DNA from: Tetrapyrgos nigripes
Taxonomy: Eukaryota; Basidiomycota; Agaricomycetes; Agaricales; Campanellaceae
NCBI GenBank assembly: GCA_013368315.1
Contig: JAACJM010000075.1
Coordinates: forward strand, 186,001-250,000
Direction of reading: 5' to 3'
DNA length: 64,000 bases
Of this stretch, positions 11,991-24,624 are shown in pieces. Numbering within the stretch: the first letter of the stretch is position 1; the number at the start of each line of letters is the position of its first letter. The position numbers and the translations under genes are program-made. The notes under the pieces were generated by a model that did no database searches, had not been told where the DNA came from, and saw nothing but the letters and a program-made list of their open reading frames with translations.

Positions 11991-13591
11991 GTGAATATGA
12001 CTTGGAGATGAGTGGCTCAGGGAATCAGGATTTGAAAGGATAATGATGGACTGACTGGGGTGTTCTTGTGAATATTATGTTGCTCTTTTATTTAATCATA
12101 GTTTTCCTGAAGAATGAATTTTGTAAGTTCTGCAAGAGGGAAGGAATGCAATGAAGCTGCCAAATCAAAAACAAGTTGAGAAAACAAAACACAAAGTGTG
12201 ATGACAGTCAACCACACTGTCAGTGAAGACACTTTTGATCGACTGTCATACAAAGTGCTACAAAGGTATGAGGGCAACAATGACATCTAAGGTGCTAGCT
12301 ATTTGACTGATTCTACACATCAGGAGGAAACACCTTTACAAGTTATCTATACTTAATATCTTATTCTTCTATGACTCAGACTACCCAAAATACACTATTT
12401 ACTACATGTTTACCCATTTCTGAAACCTAAGATGAGAGTACACAGTACAACACACATAGCAGTAGAAATTGAAATTTGTTTTGCTTCTTCACTCAACACG
12501 AGTACAAGTCCATATTTTGATGTGTCACCCTCACTCTGAGTCACTAAATCCCTCTCACAGCCCCATTCCCACTTTCCACCCCTCAATCATTGTCAATGAG
12601 GATGATTACTAAATCAGAGGCATGCATGAATTGCGAAGCCATACCAAACAGATCAATAATTATAATGAGAAGTAGAACTAGCCAGCCCATTGGGAGGATT
12701 TAGAAGGTTATGCACATTGGTAGTGGTCCTGAAGGAAGCAGGACTGGCAGTGATCTGCAAGAAAAGAACACCACACAAAACCTGAGGTGACAAAGGGGAC
12801 AACTGGGGACAATAGACAGAAGTGGGCACTGGGGAGGACGAACTGGGAAACTCTGAAACAACTGGAAAGTACTACAAGAATGGAAATACCAGCTGAGCAG
12901 CAGTTGGGGTCGATGACTTAGAAAGCCTGAAAACTAATGTGGAGGACAAGACATCGTATTGGGGATGTAGATACAGTAGTTATACTATTCTACGAAATGA
13001 TCAGATTGTAAACATGAGTATAAAACATGTAGCTACTAAAGTAAGTATCAAATGTCAAGATCAAGGAAGTATCAAGTGAAACAAAACATATGTAAAACTG
13101 TAACTAAAGCTGTAGGTAGTGAAACTAATCAAATAAATGAAACTGCAAAAGATAGACCCAAGCACAATGCACATGACTAAAGTAGATACTGAAAATCAGT
13201 ACTACAGCAGCTGGACCAGTTGCATTACCATTACCAATGTTACTAGATGAGCTTTTGTCTCAATCCTTTGTCACAGTCTTGAGTCTTGACCTACATACAA
13301 TGCCAAAATAGGAGAGGAGGAGGAGGAGGAGGGTGTGGTGGCAGGGAGAGTGAAAAGTGAGAGAGTTGAAGGGAAGGGTGGACAATCACAAGTGGGGGGT
13401 GAAACTTTAAGTCAGTGTTGACATCAATGAGAATTGCAAGGCTAATGCCATAAAGGAAAAGAAGGGGAATTATCAGGGGAGATGTATAGAGGCAAAGAGA
13501 ACATAGGTAAATCACGCTTGCATTTACTCACCACCTTTATATGTCTTGTGGATTCCTCTCCTTCTCAATTGACCCTGCCTGGAGATGCTAG
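11991..13591. other. Intergenic stretch, no gene supported
   Basis: The 3' flank of the secreted-protein gene and about 1.5 kb of AT-rich sequence lie here. A purine-rich tract with GGA repeats lies at about 13310-13400. No domain, RNA or bounded repeat was recognised. Confidence 0.4.
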
Positions 13592-14059
13592 TGTCAAGAA
13601 CAGGTTCAGGTAGGGACTGGATGCCTCTCAAGCCACCACACAGGAGCCAAAGACAAAGTAACAAGGCAAATAGATGGTATATGTGAGTAAGCCAGACTGG
13701 GCCAGAGTCTACATAGTACTGAGGACAATGCTGAGCACTATGGATCAGTGGGACAGAAGTGGACAGACTCAGGAACCTATCTACAAAGCCATGTAGTAAA
13801 TATACAAAAGTGCGAAGCTAGATCAGCAGGTATCTGATGGATACAACTAGAGGATGATAGTCATGTGTCTAAGTGATCTCAATATGTGCAGTAGAAGCAG
13901 ATATGATCTGTCAGTCAGAAGGTAGAAGCCATAGGCACCAAGAGACGAGAAAGCTGAGGAAGAGTGAAGGAGGGCAGGGGGGAAGAGGGGGGGGTGAAGA
14001 GTAAATGAAGAGTCTGAGTTAAAATAAAAGAGGGAAAAGGCTAAAAAGCTCAGCTGACA
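13592..14059 (-). mobile_element. Solo LTR, inverted relative of the 11195 LTR (468 bp)
   Basis: On the minus strand it runs from TGTCAGCTGAG to CCTGTTCTTGACA. The 3' half is closely similar to the LTR at 11195-11800 and the 5' half is diverged. The flanks GCTAG and CACCT do not match, so there is no target duplication. The copy may be chimeric from inter-element recombination, or its flank has mutated. Confidence 0.7.
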
Positions 14060-14413
14060 CACCTAAGAGTCATTCTACATTGAGGGTACCTCAATACCCA
14101 ACATCAATATCTCTCCTTGCCTCCTCCATCTCCCAACTACCTCCACACTCCCCCCCACTCCTCCCCTATCACCCCACACTGCTCATTGAGAAGCTCAGCC
14201 TACACAAATCAAGCACCACCCCCCCTGATCCCAGTTCTCTCCTCCTCAGCACCTCAGCACACCAGTAAATAAAGCTTTTCTTGCAGGGCAAAAGTCAAAG
14301 TCATCAGAAGACAGGTCAAATTTGAATGATGACTCTGAAGCCAATGGGACAGGACATTTGGGTGGGCACAAAAGTGAATAGGTCATAAAAAAGCCAGTTA
14401 AGTTGTCAGGTTG

Positions 14414-14675
14414 TGTACTGTACCATTTCAATCAGTTGGAATGGCCTTGTGACATGTGACAAATTTTTCCAACTGGGACCTGGAAAATTGCAAGATTTAG
14501 GTGTGACCAGGGAGCAAATTTGGAAGTTTTTGCTGATTTTTGCTGATTTTCAGATGAAATTGGGGGTAAAAATTGTGACCAAAGGAATTTGTACTGGTGA
14601 CCAAGGGCCAAATTTGGAAGAAAAGTTAGGTCTGTGGCCCGTGACCATTCCAACTGATTGAAATGGTACAGTACA
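14414..14675. mobile_element. 262-bp MITE with 31-bp-class perfect inverted ends
   Basis: Both ends begin TGTACTGTACCATTTCAATC when read inward and stay identical for about 31 bases. TA dinucleotides at 14416-14417 and 14672-14673 sit symmetrically and could be the target duplication of a Tc1/mariner-type MITE, with the element then running 14418-14671. The interior repeats GTGACCA-like words. It has no coding capacity. Confidence 0.82.
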
Positions 14676-15339
14676 TGGACTTGGGCAATAATAGTTTCCG
14701 GAAGATCAAAAACCCAGATTTTCACACAAGTTACCACTTTTTGACTATTTTGACCATCTTTTCACACAGGTTTGGTGTTTTTTTGCGCAACTTCTCATCA
14801 ATGAAAAGTCAAATCATCTTTCTGTACAAGTTAGGATAATGGACCAAAAATTCACAGGTTTCACATTTGATTCATTTTTAGCATGTTGTTGGGGATGGAT
14901 TTTTACCATGAAATTTTCACATGTTCTCTTGATCTTAGATTCCAAAATTTACAGTTTCTGAAAACAGAAACTTATGACTATTTTCTGCAAGTTGAACTTC
15001 TTTCATAGCTCAAATAGCCCTCACCTTTGGTGGGAGTGTTAGTCACAATGACCCTCAAGAGCCAGGCAAGATGGTTGAGTAGGAGTAGGAGTCCAAGCAA
15101 TGGAGGGTGAGTTCTTGTGACATTTTCCCCTCACTATTGTTCTATCTTCTTTTTGTTTTACTTAACCTCTTCCAGTCAGGGCAAGGAATCAAACACTCCC
15201 AGAAACAATCTTTGTGTCTCCAGTCTCAGCTACAAAGTGGACAACTGTGACAGGTCCAAGAGAACTATGACCCTCAGTACTTCTGGGACTATGACAACTG
15301 CGACAGAGATAGACGGTAATAGGTGTCTTTTGCGTAAGT
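14676..15339. other. Intergenic stretch, no gene supported
   Basis: AT-rich sequence with several TTTTCACACAGGT-like words and no recognised gene or bounded element. Confidence 0.35.
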
Positions 15340-16710
15340 GTAGAACAAACACAAACCTAAAGTCTTTTATACAAATTGTAAAGTGCAAGTGTTCCAAGTA
15401 GTCAGAATACTCAACAGTTCACTTGTACTACAAGGACTTTTGGGGGTTTTTGGTAGGGTTTTGCATGAATGCACACAAGTTAAACACACCCAAAGACTAT
15501 AACAAGTCCACAAAGATATAACCAACAGTTTCACTTCACAATTTGTAGGCCCAAATGTTGTAGGCCCAAATGCCTTATAACCAGTTTCACAAGTCCAAGG
15601 ACACACACAAAAAGGTAACACACAAAAACCAACAAATTTGATTCAACACTATTGATCCACACACTATGTTTATACTCAATGTGAGTGAGGTAAATTTGGT
15701 AGAAGTGTAGTCCGCTAGATACTCTACAGTATGTGGCTTGCATAACAGAAATACCTAGTCCTTTTATACTACTCGCAGCTACTATTATACAGTTCTACAG
15801 TTCTTTTTTAATGTCTGCTAAAAGGTACATAAGAAAACAGAAATATTAGTCTAATTGCCAGTCCATGCTTGTCCATACTACTAGATTAAGTAGGTACTTT
15901 CTAATTAGGGTATCTAGGAAATGTAGAATATTATCTAAAAATAATAGGGCTTTCTATGTTCCCTTCACTTCATCCTCTTGACTAAGAGTACCTTTCTGGA
16001 ACTGGAGGCTGAGCTCCATCATCCATGCTGGGCTCCACTCATATGACTCACATTCCTTTACCACCAATCAGTTGTTATAGGTTTGCATAGTCTTTTGCTT
16101 ATTCCTCCTCTTATGTTTTTCTGGTGCTACTATAGACTTAGTGTCAATAGACCCCATTCCTAGTATAGTTTTTCTTATAGCTGAGTCATGCTCTCTATAA
16201 GGTCCTACATATCTCTTGTAGTCGCACTTGTACCAACAAGAACACCTCAGTCATCAGGCCCACATCTTGCTGATCTTACTGCTGCATTCAGAAATATCTT
16301 TACCCTTTTGAGGCTTTCTCATTATGACTCATTCCTTAGATCACATACTGGCAGTAATGAATTATGGGTTTCATTCCTTCACTGCTAGTCTACCCCTTTA
16401 GTACCATATGAAAGCTGAGCTTTCTAGGAACTCATACATATATACTTTGTCCTACTTATCTATCCTTACCATCTTTAAAAGACCATTTCTTCTGTTTTGC
16501 TTACAAGTGAGGTATCACTTGTTATACTGCTAGTTCAGAAATAGTCAGTTACTAGGGTTTTCCTCTGATTTCTCCGATTATGGCGCCATTCTAAACCAGT
16601 GATCATTTAGCACTAGAGTCTGGGTCATATAGCCTATGTGTTTCTTGCCCATGAATAGGGGCTTCACTTTCCCTTGAGTCGCACTGGTGGTACTAAGCGC
16701 TAATAGGTGG
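15340..16710 (+). repeat. Tandem duplicated non-coding unit, copy A (about 1.37 kb)
   Basis: Sequence blocks recur in the same order and orientation in copy B. Matched pairs are 15395-15470 with 16770-16850, 15700-15840 with 17095-17235, 16280-16300 with 18080-18100, 16400-16470 with 18190-18260 and 16650-16700 with 18420-18490. No protein is recognised in either copy. Identity is moderate, so the duplication is old. Borders are approximate. Confidence 0.7.
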
Positions 16711-16719
16711 TTTTGTAAT

Positions 16720-18495
16720 TAAGTGCTAGGAACTACCCCCAAACACAAAACCGTATACAAATGTAAATGAGATGAGTGTTCTGAGTAGTCAGAGTACTCA
16801 AACTCCCAGTTTACTTGTACTATAACTACTTTTGATTGGGGTTTTTCAATGAAGTTAGTGCTTAGCATGTGGCACAATAAACACAAGTTTAACACCAAGG
16901 GGATCAACGAGTCCCAAATCAAACACTTAAAATGAAACACTTAATAGACCAAAAGGTCAACACAAAGATCACAGTTATAACCACAAAATTTTCAATTTAA
17001 ACTCTATTATCTCCAACACAATGTTTATACTCATAGAGAGTGCAGTTAGGTTTGTTTAGAAGCTTTAGTCCATGTTTCACATCCTCTACTATTGCTAGCA
17101 AGATCTGATACTCTACAGTACGTGGCTTGGGTAGCTACTTGTAATATCTGGCTGGTCCTTTTATACTACTAGCAGCTACAACTATACAGTTACTTATTTC
17201 TTTTTGATGTCCGCTAAAAGGTACATAGAGAAAGTACAAAACAAATCAAAAAATCCATTAGCAAGTTCTACCTATTGTCTCATAAGTAAAGACTTGCTTA
17301 TTAGGGTATACAGAAACTGTCCAATATTATCTAAATATTTGTAGGAACTTTCTTCAGTCCTCTTTGTAAGCCATCTGGTGTTTTGTGTACCATCCTGGTT
17401 AGTGAGCATCGCATCTATGACTCAGAACACTCCACTTATGACTGCTAGGTCCTTTGTACGTGTCCTTACACTAGGGGCATAGGGTTTTCTCATAGTTTCT
17501 TTATTCCATTCAGTTTTCCTTTCTCTTTTCTCCAATCTTTCTTTATTCACACCCTATGTATTGCCAACAGTCTACTACTTAGTCCTACATATGAGTCCAG
17601 CTCTTCTGCAGTCTGTAAGGGGACAGTTTCCTTTTCCTTTCTCTTCTCCTTTAGAACTTGTTTGTTCTTGTTTTATCTGGACTCCATTGACTTGTTTACC
17701 CTTGTTTCATCATTTCATCATCCATCATTATTGTTCATCATTCTGATCTCCCATCATTCCACTTTTCTATTACTTCGTTGCTGCTGTATAGTTTTGCAGA
17801 TATTTTCCCAGGCCTTCATACAAGTATATATACCCCTTCCCTGCAGGCAAGTATCCTTGAGTTTTTCTCTTTGGATCTCCTCCTGCAGGTGCATAGTATG
17901 TTAGTCTTGTATCGTCTAGTGCTGATTTATATATACTTTGGATCTCCTCCTGCAGTTGTTGAGTGATTGCCTCCCGTGTCAGGAGTCACCCTTACACAGT
18001 CCTGTTCACATACTTATTCACCCTTCAACACTTTCAACACCTAGCTAGACATTTACTGATGGATTTATCCTTATTCAGAAATACTGTTACCCGTTTGGGT
18101 TGTATTCCAATTGTCCAGATGTACTGTGACTTAGCACTTCTGTCCCTTATATCTCTGTGTAGAGATGTCCATTCACTATCCCTTTTGTACCAATGGATAG
18201 CTGAACTCTCTGGGATCCTGTACATATATACTTTGTCCTACTTTTATCCACATGTACCTTTTACAGATACTTAAGATTCCCTCAAAGCCATCTTAGTACT
18301 ACAAGATTTACTGATACATAGATCTAGACCTAGCGTGCTTGTCTGCATATCCGATCTTAGCGCTGTCTTCTCCAATCAACCTTTCAGTCGAGGATTGTGC
18401 TGCTTACATGTTCCTATGCCCGTGAGTAGGGGCTATCTCACACTTCACTGTCCCTTTGGATCACGCTAGCAGTACTAGTAGTCATAATAGGATTC
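16720..18495 (+). repeat. Tandem duplicated non-coding unit, copy B (about 1.77 kb)
   Basis: This is the second unit of the pair described for 15340-16710. It is about 400 bp longer mainly because a solo LTR is inserted at 17614-17996. The corresponding place in copy A (near 16213-16223) lacks the LTR and serves as an approximate empty site. Confidence 0.7.
17614..17996 (+). mobile_element. Solo LTR, family TGTAAGGG (383 bp)
   Basis: The element begins TGTAAGGGGACAG and ends CACCCTTACA, with the 5-bp duplication CAGTC at 17609-17613 and 17997-18001. A TATA-like GTATATATACC lies in the middle. It is the direct counterpart of the inverted copy at 4227-4594. Confidence 0.9.
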
Positions 18496-19040
18496 AAAAG
18501 CCTTTGTAGGCTATCTTTATTATTTGGTGGGTCTGCTATCATAACTCCAACTCATACATATCTATCATAGTACTTAGAATGAGTTGTTTCTCCATCCATA
18601 AGCACTTAATATTATTGTACTGTTGTTTTCTAGTCCTGCTAGGTATTAACTAGCAGTTCAGGGCCCACCCTAGTCCTCTTACTCCCTTAAAAGAACGCCA
18701 AAACTGATATTATGGTCCAAAATCTAAGTATGGCATATCAGCGCGTTATAGTAGGAATTGGTTACAAAGTCTTTATAGAACTTTGTATAGTATATGGGGT
18801 GGATCTGCTACTATAACTGAAGCACTGTACACATCAACCATAGTACTTAGAATAAGCATATCCTATTCATAAGTACTTAGCTTTATTGTACTGGTGCATA
18901 CACTTAGTCCACTAGCACTTTAACTAGCAGTTTGGGACTCACTCTAGTCCTTTATATACCAATTGAAGTGGTGAACCAGCTTTCTAACCACCAATTAATG
19001 TTTCTATACATGAATTTTGTATGGCGTATCAACAGAGTGG
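18486..19040 (+). repeat. Short tandem duplication of about 260 bp
   Basis: The stretch from about 18490 (GGTGGGTCTGCTATCATAAC region) recurs from about 18750 (GGGGTGGATCTGCTACTATAAC region), with the blocks CATAGTACTTAGAAT, TTATTGTACTG and TTAACTAGCAGTT in the same order. It is non-coding with approximate borders. Confidence 0.6.
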
Positions 19041-19633
19041 ACTGTCTTTTCATTATGGTGATGTCTGTGACTGCTGAGGAAGGGGTGCAGGGTGGTCACA
19101 TCAAATTTTGGGTGTGGTGATGGTGTTGGTGCAGGGTAAAGAAGGCAGGGGGTGGGAGCACACAGAGTTGATGACGATAGAACCCCAAGCCTGATAGAGA
19201 AGAGGGAACCAGTAGAAGGGAGTGTAAATAGAGGTGAGTTTTGTTTTTATTTATACTCTAGCAAACTGTTCTTGAGTTCTTGAGTTCTTGATCTTCATGG
19301 CTGACTGGTTGACAAGTTACTGATATACTCTTTTCTCTCTCTCATTTCCAGCTATTGTCAAAACAATGCTCAACCTGCATCAGCTCACCTACCCATATGT
19401 TCATCTGAATACACCTGCTGTGAGACTGAGTTATTTGAAAGTTGTATCACTATTGTTGCCTTCGTTCTCTTTTGTTGGTTCTTAATGGCTGTCTTAAGTT
19501 GGACTTGAGTCAGGTCAACTATTAATATTACAAGTATCAATTTCTTTCAATCTTGATCTGTCTCATTTTCCTTAAGATGGCTCCCATTTCCAATTTTTCA
19601 CATCTTAATCCATTTTCCCTTTCTCATATCTTA

Positions 19634-19766
19634 AGCTGTCTTAAGACAGCTCCCATTGTCACCTTTTAATATCCCAAGCCATCTTAAGATGGCTGATCAT
19701 CTTCACTTTTTTCATATCTCAAGCTGCCATACCATTGTTGATATCTTAAGCCATCTTAAGATGGCT
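19634..19766. repeat. Cluster of perfect 18-bp palindromes
   Basis: AGCTGTCTTAAGACAGCT occurs at 19634-19651. AGCCATCTTAAGATGGCT occurs at 19677-19694 and again at 19749-19766. All three are perfect palindromes centred on CTTAAG. Half-sites with the same core occur at about 19485, 19575 and 19812. Possible roles are a dimeric protein binding array or cruciform-forming DNA; nothing in the sequence decides. Confidence 0.75.
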
Positions 19767-20260
19767 TATAGAATATATACCTGTACATACAGGACTTGAG
19801 ACAAACTTGAGCTGTCTTAAGTTGCAATGGCAAAAGTCATTGATATCTTAAGAAAAGCTGATATAGATTCATCTCTGTAAGTAGAGAGGAAGGCCTTGTA
19901 GAGTCAAAATGGCCGCTATCAAAATTGGATTACTAACACAGACATTTACTCACACCTCAACATTGACTTTCAGTAACTTTGTGGACTGGACTGACACCCA
20001 TGACATCTTAAAGCTCTTAAGGTGTTAAGTCTCAATGGTGGACTGAGTACACTGTTTCTTCAGCCTTTCTTATACTGGTACTCTGCGTATACAACTCCCA
20101 AACATCTCATACAGGTTCTATTCAGTGGTGAGTGCTTCATACACATTGAAGAAGGAGATTTGGGTCCAAGCAAGGACCCAGGGAAAACTGATCAAGTCTT
20201 GGAGATGAGAGTAAGGGTGAAAGAATAAACACAGCCATGTGAATGTGATGCATAGGATAC

Positions 20261-20742
20261 TGTCACAAACTGCTACAGTTCTTTGTCCTCCTTCCTCTTT
20301 TACTTCATTATTGAACCCATTTTCTGATCATTTGTCTATTGCATTTCCTCGATAAACCTTTTAAACCTTATATTACTGACTTTGAACCTTATAGAACCTG
20401 TCAAACTCTATAATAACTATCAATCAATCTTCCATTCTATTGATCCTATCTTTCTCCTATCTTTTCTCCATTTCTCCTACATTTCTCCACTTATGCACCT
20501 ATGTTTCTCCTATCTTTTCCCTATCACTTATTCATTGCTCTTCTATATAAACCACTAGACATTCTAGTTAATCCTTTAGTTCATTCACTTTGTCTCTGCT
20601 CTGTACTACTACTACACAGTGTAGAGCCTAGTCAGCTTACTTGTCTCTTTTCCTCTATCTCTATATCTCAATCTATTGCTTTGTATCTGTCTTCATACCA
20701 TGTGACTCAGGTGGTTATTCGAGTGTATTGACAACCTTGACA
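20261..20742 (+). mobile_element. Solo LTR, TGTCA..TGACA type (482 bp)
   Basis: The element begins TGTCACAAACTG and ends ACCTTGACA, flanked by GATAC at 20256-20260 and 20743-20747. TATATAAA near 20543 is followed by TTAGTTCATTCACTTTGTC, a block shared with the LTR at 40315-40750, as is the 3' GTGACTCAGGTGGTTATT region. Confidence 0.9.
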
Positions 20743-20747
20743 GATAC

Positions 20748-23456
20748 ATGAAAGCAGGATAGAAAAAAGGGCTCAAAGAAATGAAAGACTCAGAGAAACA
20801 AGTAGGGGCTCAGGCAGCTCAGGCAGCTCAGGCTCAGGCTCATATTGGGCTCAAAATGTGCAGAAAGGGAAGAATTACATTGGGAATACAGACATGGAAC
20901 CATATACTCGTAGCTATGCTGATGCCTGTATGAATAGAAGAATCAATGATTTTTAAGGAACACATACAATGCATACAGTGTCAGATAGAAGGAGTGAATA
21001 GAGAATTTATCAAAAGGAAGGCAAGTAAAAATAGTATCAGGGAAAAGTGTCCATGTCAAGAGACAATTCAGTTCTGCTCACGTTGGTCTTCATCTTGCCC
21101 CAAAACCCAGATTACTGTCAGATGATATATGACATGTCAGGTGGGCTCCCTGTAGACCTATACACACTTGCTCAAGGTGTGGACGTGAAGGACGGATCAG
21201 GTTATCAGAATGAAGGGTCAGATCCAGACAATGGGCTAGCCAGAAGGAGAAAGAAGAGTGGAGAACAATGTGAAAGACAGCATAAGAGTGGAGATAAAAG
21301 GAAATGTGTCAAACAAGAGTGAAACAAAGTAAGTATCTAAAATGTTGAATTAGAGATGAAAGAGAAAGAAAGAGTTGTATCTACAGGGAGGGCACATAGC
21401 CCTACTACAACATATTGACAAGTTCCAATCTAATGAACAATCTTCCATGACACCAATCTGGCCAAGAGCAATCAGGAATTGATTGGGAACCTTTTTCTCT
21501 TCCTTCTAGTGAGTTTTGGTTCTAATTGTTTTTTGTATTTGTTTCATCAGTTTCAATCCTGTAATGACTGGAATTACATGTTCATTGCTCAATGATACCT
21601 CATTACAATGTAGTCTTGTTCCAAATTATACATCTGACCAGAGAAGCATACAAGAGTATCAGTAGATGTGAGTGATGATCTGCCCTTCTTCTGTCAACTT
21701 CTCAACCCCACCAGCATTGCTGGCGACATTTGTACTTTGGATGACAATGAGGGTCCATTTGGATATTTTGGTGAGTCTGTGAAACCTAATGGGTTGAAGA
21801 GGACTGGAGATGATACAGAGGACAGGAGTAGGCCTGTGCCTGGTTGCAGGGAGGGCTACCTTTAGATGAGCATTCTGCAGCATCTACTAGTAGAAGGCTC
21901 GTCTTGATGGATGTGTTTCTTTTTTGTATTTTGCCCATTCTTTTATTGAACGTGAACAGACTACTATGAACTCTGGTGTTATACACTACTGTTGCTCTCA
22001 GGACAAAAGAATTCCAATTTGTGCTACCTGTTTTCTCTGCACAATACCAGGGATCTACATGTTTCTCTCTCTGTGTATAGTGTACTACTCTTGCAATAAC
22101 ATACTACACATTCTGTTTTGACTTGTGGCCCAAGAGGTGTGCAGCCAGTTGTGACTGAAAGGTATCTTCCCTTTGGGTCTTAAGATCAACCAGGACCCCC
22201 CCCTCCCCCTCTCCTTTCTAAAAAGGAAACAGATAAGATAAAAATTTGCTTACTAATCACAAGACATCTAGCTTGACCAGTTGAATCACCCACAGATGTG
22301 TCCTACTGGCACAGAAATGTGGTCAAATTACAATAAATGCTCTAATCTGGTGATTTCTCAGTGCTACTTGTTCAAGTCTTGATGTATTTGCAATGACCAA
22401 TATAATATGACATCAGCATTTGTGGGAGTATTATATACCATTTAAGGTGAGATTCTACTATTACTGATCAGGAAGGCCATCACTGGTGGCTTTTTATGTT
22501 CTGAGTGCGTTTTGTACACTTTCAGAACCCAGTGAAACCATAATGCACATCTATACACCTTCCAGACCATGATGTACTTTTTGGGTCATAAGGTCTCTCC
22601 AGCCTCCCCCCCAAGATCTGGTCTCTGGTAGACCAACTGCACACCCCTTGTTGTGGCCTCCTGTGGCTAGCATCTTTATTCATCTAAATTTTTTATGATG
22701 GTCCGGGAGAGTCAGGGACCGCGTGCGCACTCGTAACGCGCGAAGAATAAATGATTAAATGATGAAAAATGATGGACCACGACCATGGGGTCCTTGAAGA
22801 TTGGTCCCAAGGACAATTCCCGTGTGAGAAGTGTTGTAAAAAGTTCATACGCAAGGCTTAACCGTAGACTTTTATATGTCCGTACTAGGGGTTGAACGTT
22901 GAACCGTCGTTTTTATAGAAATTTTGATAAAAAATCTGTGTAATGGCATTAGTATATAGAAACAGATACTGAAATAGTAATACTCACCAACTCCAGCTCG
23001 GAGGGTATCGATATTCCGACCAGTATCCTCCTAACATCGTTCTTCACGGTACCGTCCGAGTCCTTTCCCTTCACAATCCCAGTTCTCCAAGCGCGTCCTC
23101 CAAATGTACTGAAGGTGACGGAAAGAAACCAATGCAGACCCCTCCGAGATTTATAGTCTCAGCAAGAGACCATGTTTGTATTGGTGTCGGTGCCGTGGAC
23201 TTTGGTGTAGGTGTAGACAGGCTTGGATGGCGAAGTCACAAGTGGGATAAGCATGTGTTGAGGAACATTCCCAGGACCTGGTTAGACGTCGGGAACTGGG
23301 AGCTGGACACTGGGGAAGGACACTAGGAACTAGACGGGGTGAAGAGGACTATAGAGTATGAGCATCAGCATGAGCATCTGGGTCGCCAGAAGGGACAACT
23401 GCAAATGAAGGCGAAAGAGGGGAAAAGTTGGGGAAAAGAGAGCTTATACGCAGGTG
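20748..23456. other. Intergenic stretch, no gene supported
   Basis: Short direct repeats GGCAGCTCA occur near 20812-20845. A few open frames of 60-90 codons lack recognisable motifs. Base composition becomes GC-richer from about 22690 toward the hAT element. Confidence 0.35.
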
Positions 23457-23464
23457 CGAGAAAG

Positions 23465-24616
23465 TAGGGCTCCGCACCGTTCCAGTACTCGTATGGTTTT
23501 ACGGGTATCGTATAGGCTTGCTGCAAGAGTTAGTACGGGTACGGGTACTGGACGGATAACCCCGTAAGAACCCGTACTGTTTACAACCGTCTTACGGGTT
23601 TGTACGGTGTAGGGGTCGGCTATGCATCGGTCATGATATTCTGCGGTTTCCTCGCAGTTTCTGTATCATTTGTGGTCAAAGTAGTCATTATTTTGATATG
23701 ATTTTCCTAGGTTACAAGCCCGGACTGCGGCGGATAGCTATTTTCAGCGAAGTTTGTGCAATAAAAAAATTATTGAGCATTTGGTGAGATGTTGACAACC
23801 CCTAGAGACAAGTACTTCACACGAGTTCTGGTTCGATCTTGACTTATACCCAACAAATACATATGAAAATCCGGTCTCTTCACAGTCTGCTCGACATTTT
23901 CTTCAAATAAAAAACCCGTATCCAGTACAACCTAGTATTACTGCCGTACCCGTACCCGTACCTTGCCCGTACCGTACCATACAAGATCCAGAATGAACCA
24001 GTACAAATACGAGGACAGGTACACCATACTTGTAGCGACCCCGTAAAAAATACATCCGTCAATCAACAATCACTCGATTATCCCCCTTTCATCCTGATCT
24101 ACCCACTCACAACAGCTTTAATGCTCACAACGCATTACACTTCCTACGCAAAATCATCTTTCACTATGATAGCATTGATATCATAGCAAAGTTCGTACAC
24201 GACACTCTTGAGATCTTCTACTCTAAACCTATCTATATACCCCTCGATAACACTGCTACAGCTGCACCTATTATTATCTCCACGTCTCATTCACCCACTT
24301 TTCTCTCTCAATTCTCTACTCTCATCCTTGTCCCACGCTCCCACCCCTTAAATCTCTCACTTGGTAGCGCACCATCAAACACGATTCGACATTTTTGAGT
24401 TGGCTATGTAAGTTCCTGACCTAAATACCTGCCATGGGACTACCGTCACAAAGTTGATGTGATCGATTTCATTGGTAAGGACTTAGAGTAGATGTAGGCT
24501 GTGGCAGGCTATAACATGTCTACACCCGGCTTGTTCGTAGAGGACCATGCCGTGTAATTCTATCTATCTATCTATCTATCTGCCGTACCAGTATTACTGT
24601 ACGGTGCGGAGCCCTA
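23465..24616. mobile_element. Non-autonomous hAT element (1152 bp)
   Basis: The ends are TAGGGCTCCGCACCGT and its exact inverse (right end to 24616). They are flanked by the perfect 8-bp duplication CGAGAAAG (23457-23464 and 24617-24624). An 8-bp duplication and a TAGGG-type terminus are hallmarks of the hAT superfamily. Subterminal regions are filled with GTACGGGTACGG-like words on both strands, presumptive transposase-binding repeats. No hAT transposase frame is present. A (TCTA)n microsatellite lies at 24561-24583. Confidence 0.92.
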
Positions 24617-24624
24617 CGAGAAAG

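Noticed and set aside
13592..14059. Ordinary LTR insertion with target duplication
   Set aside because: Flanks GCTAG and CACCT do not match; kept only as an LTR remnant without duplication.
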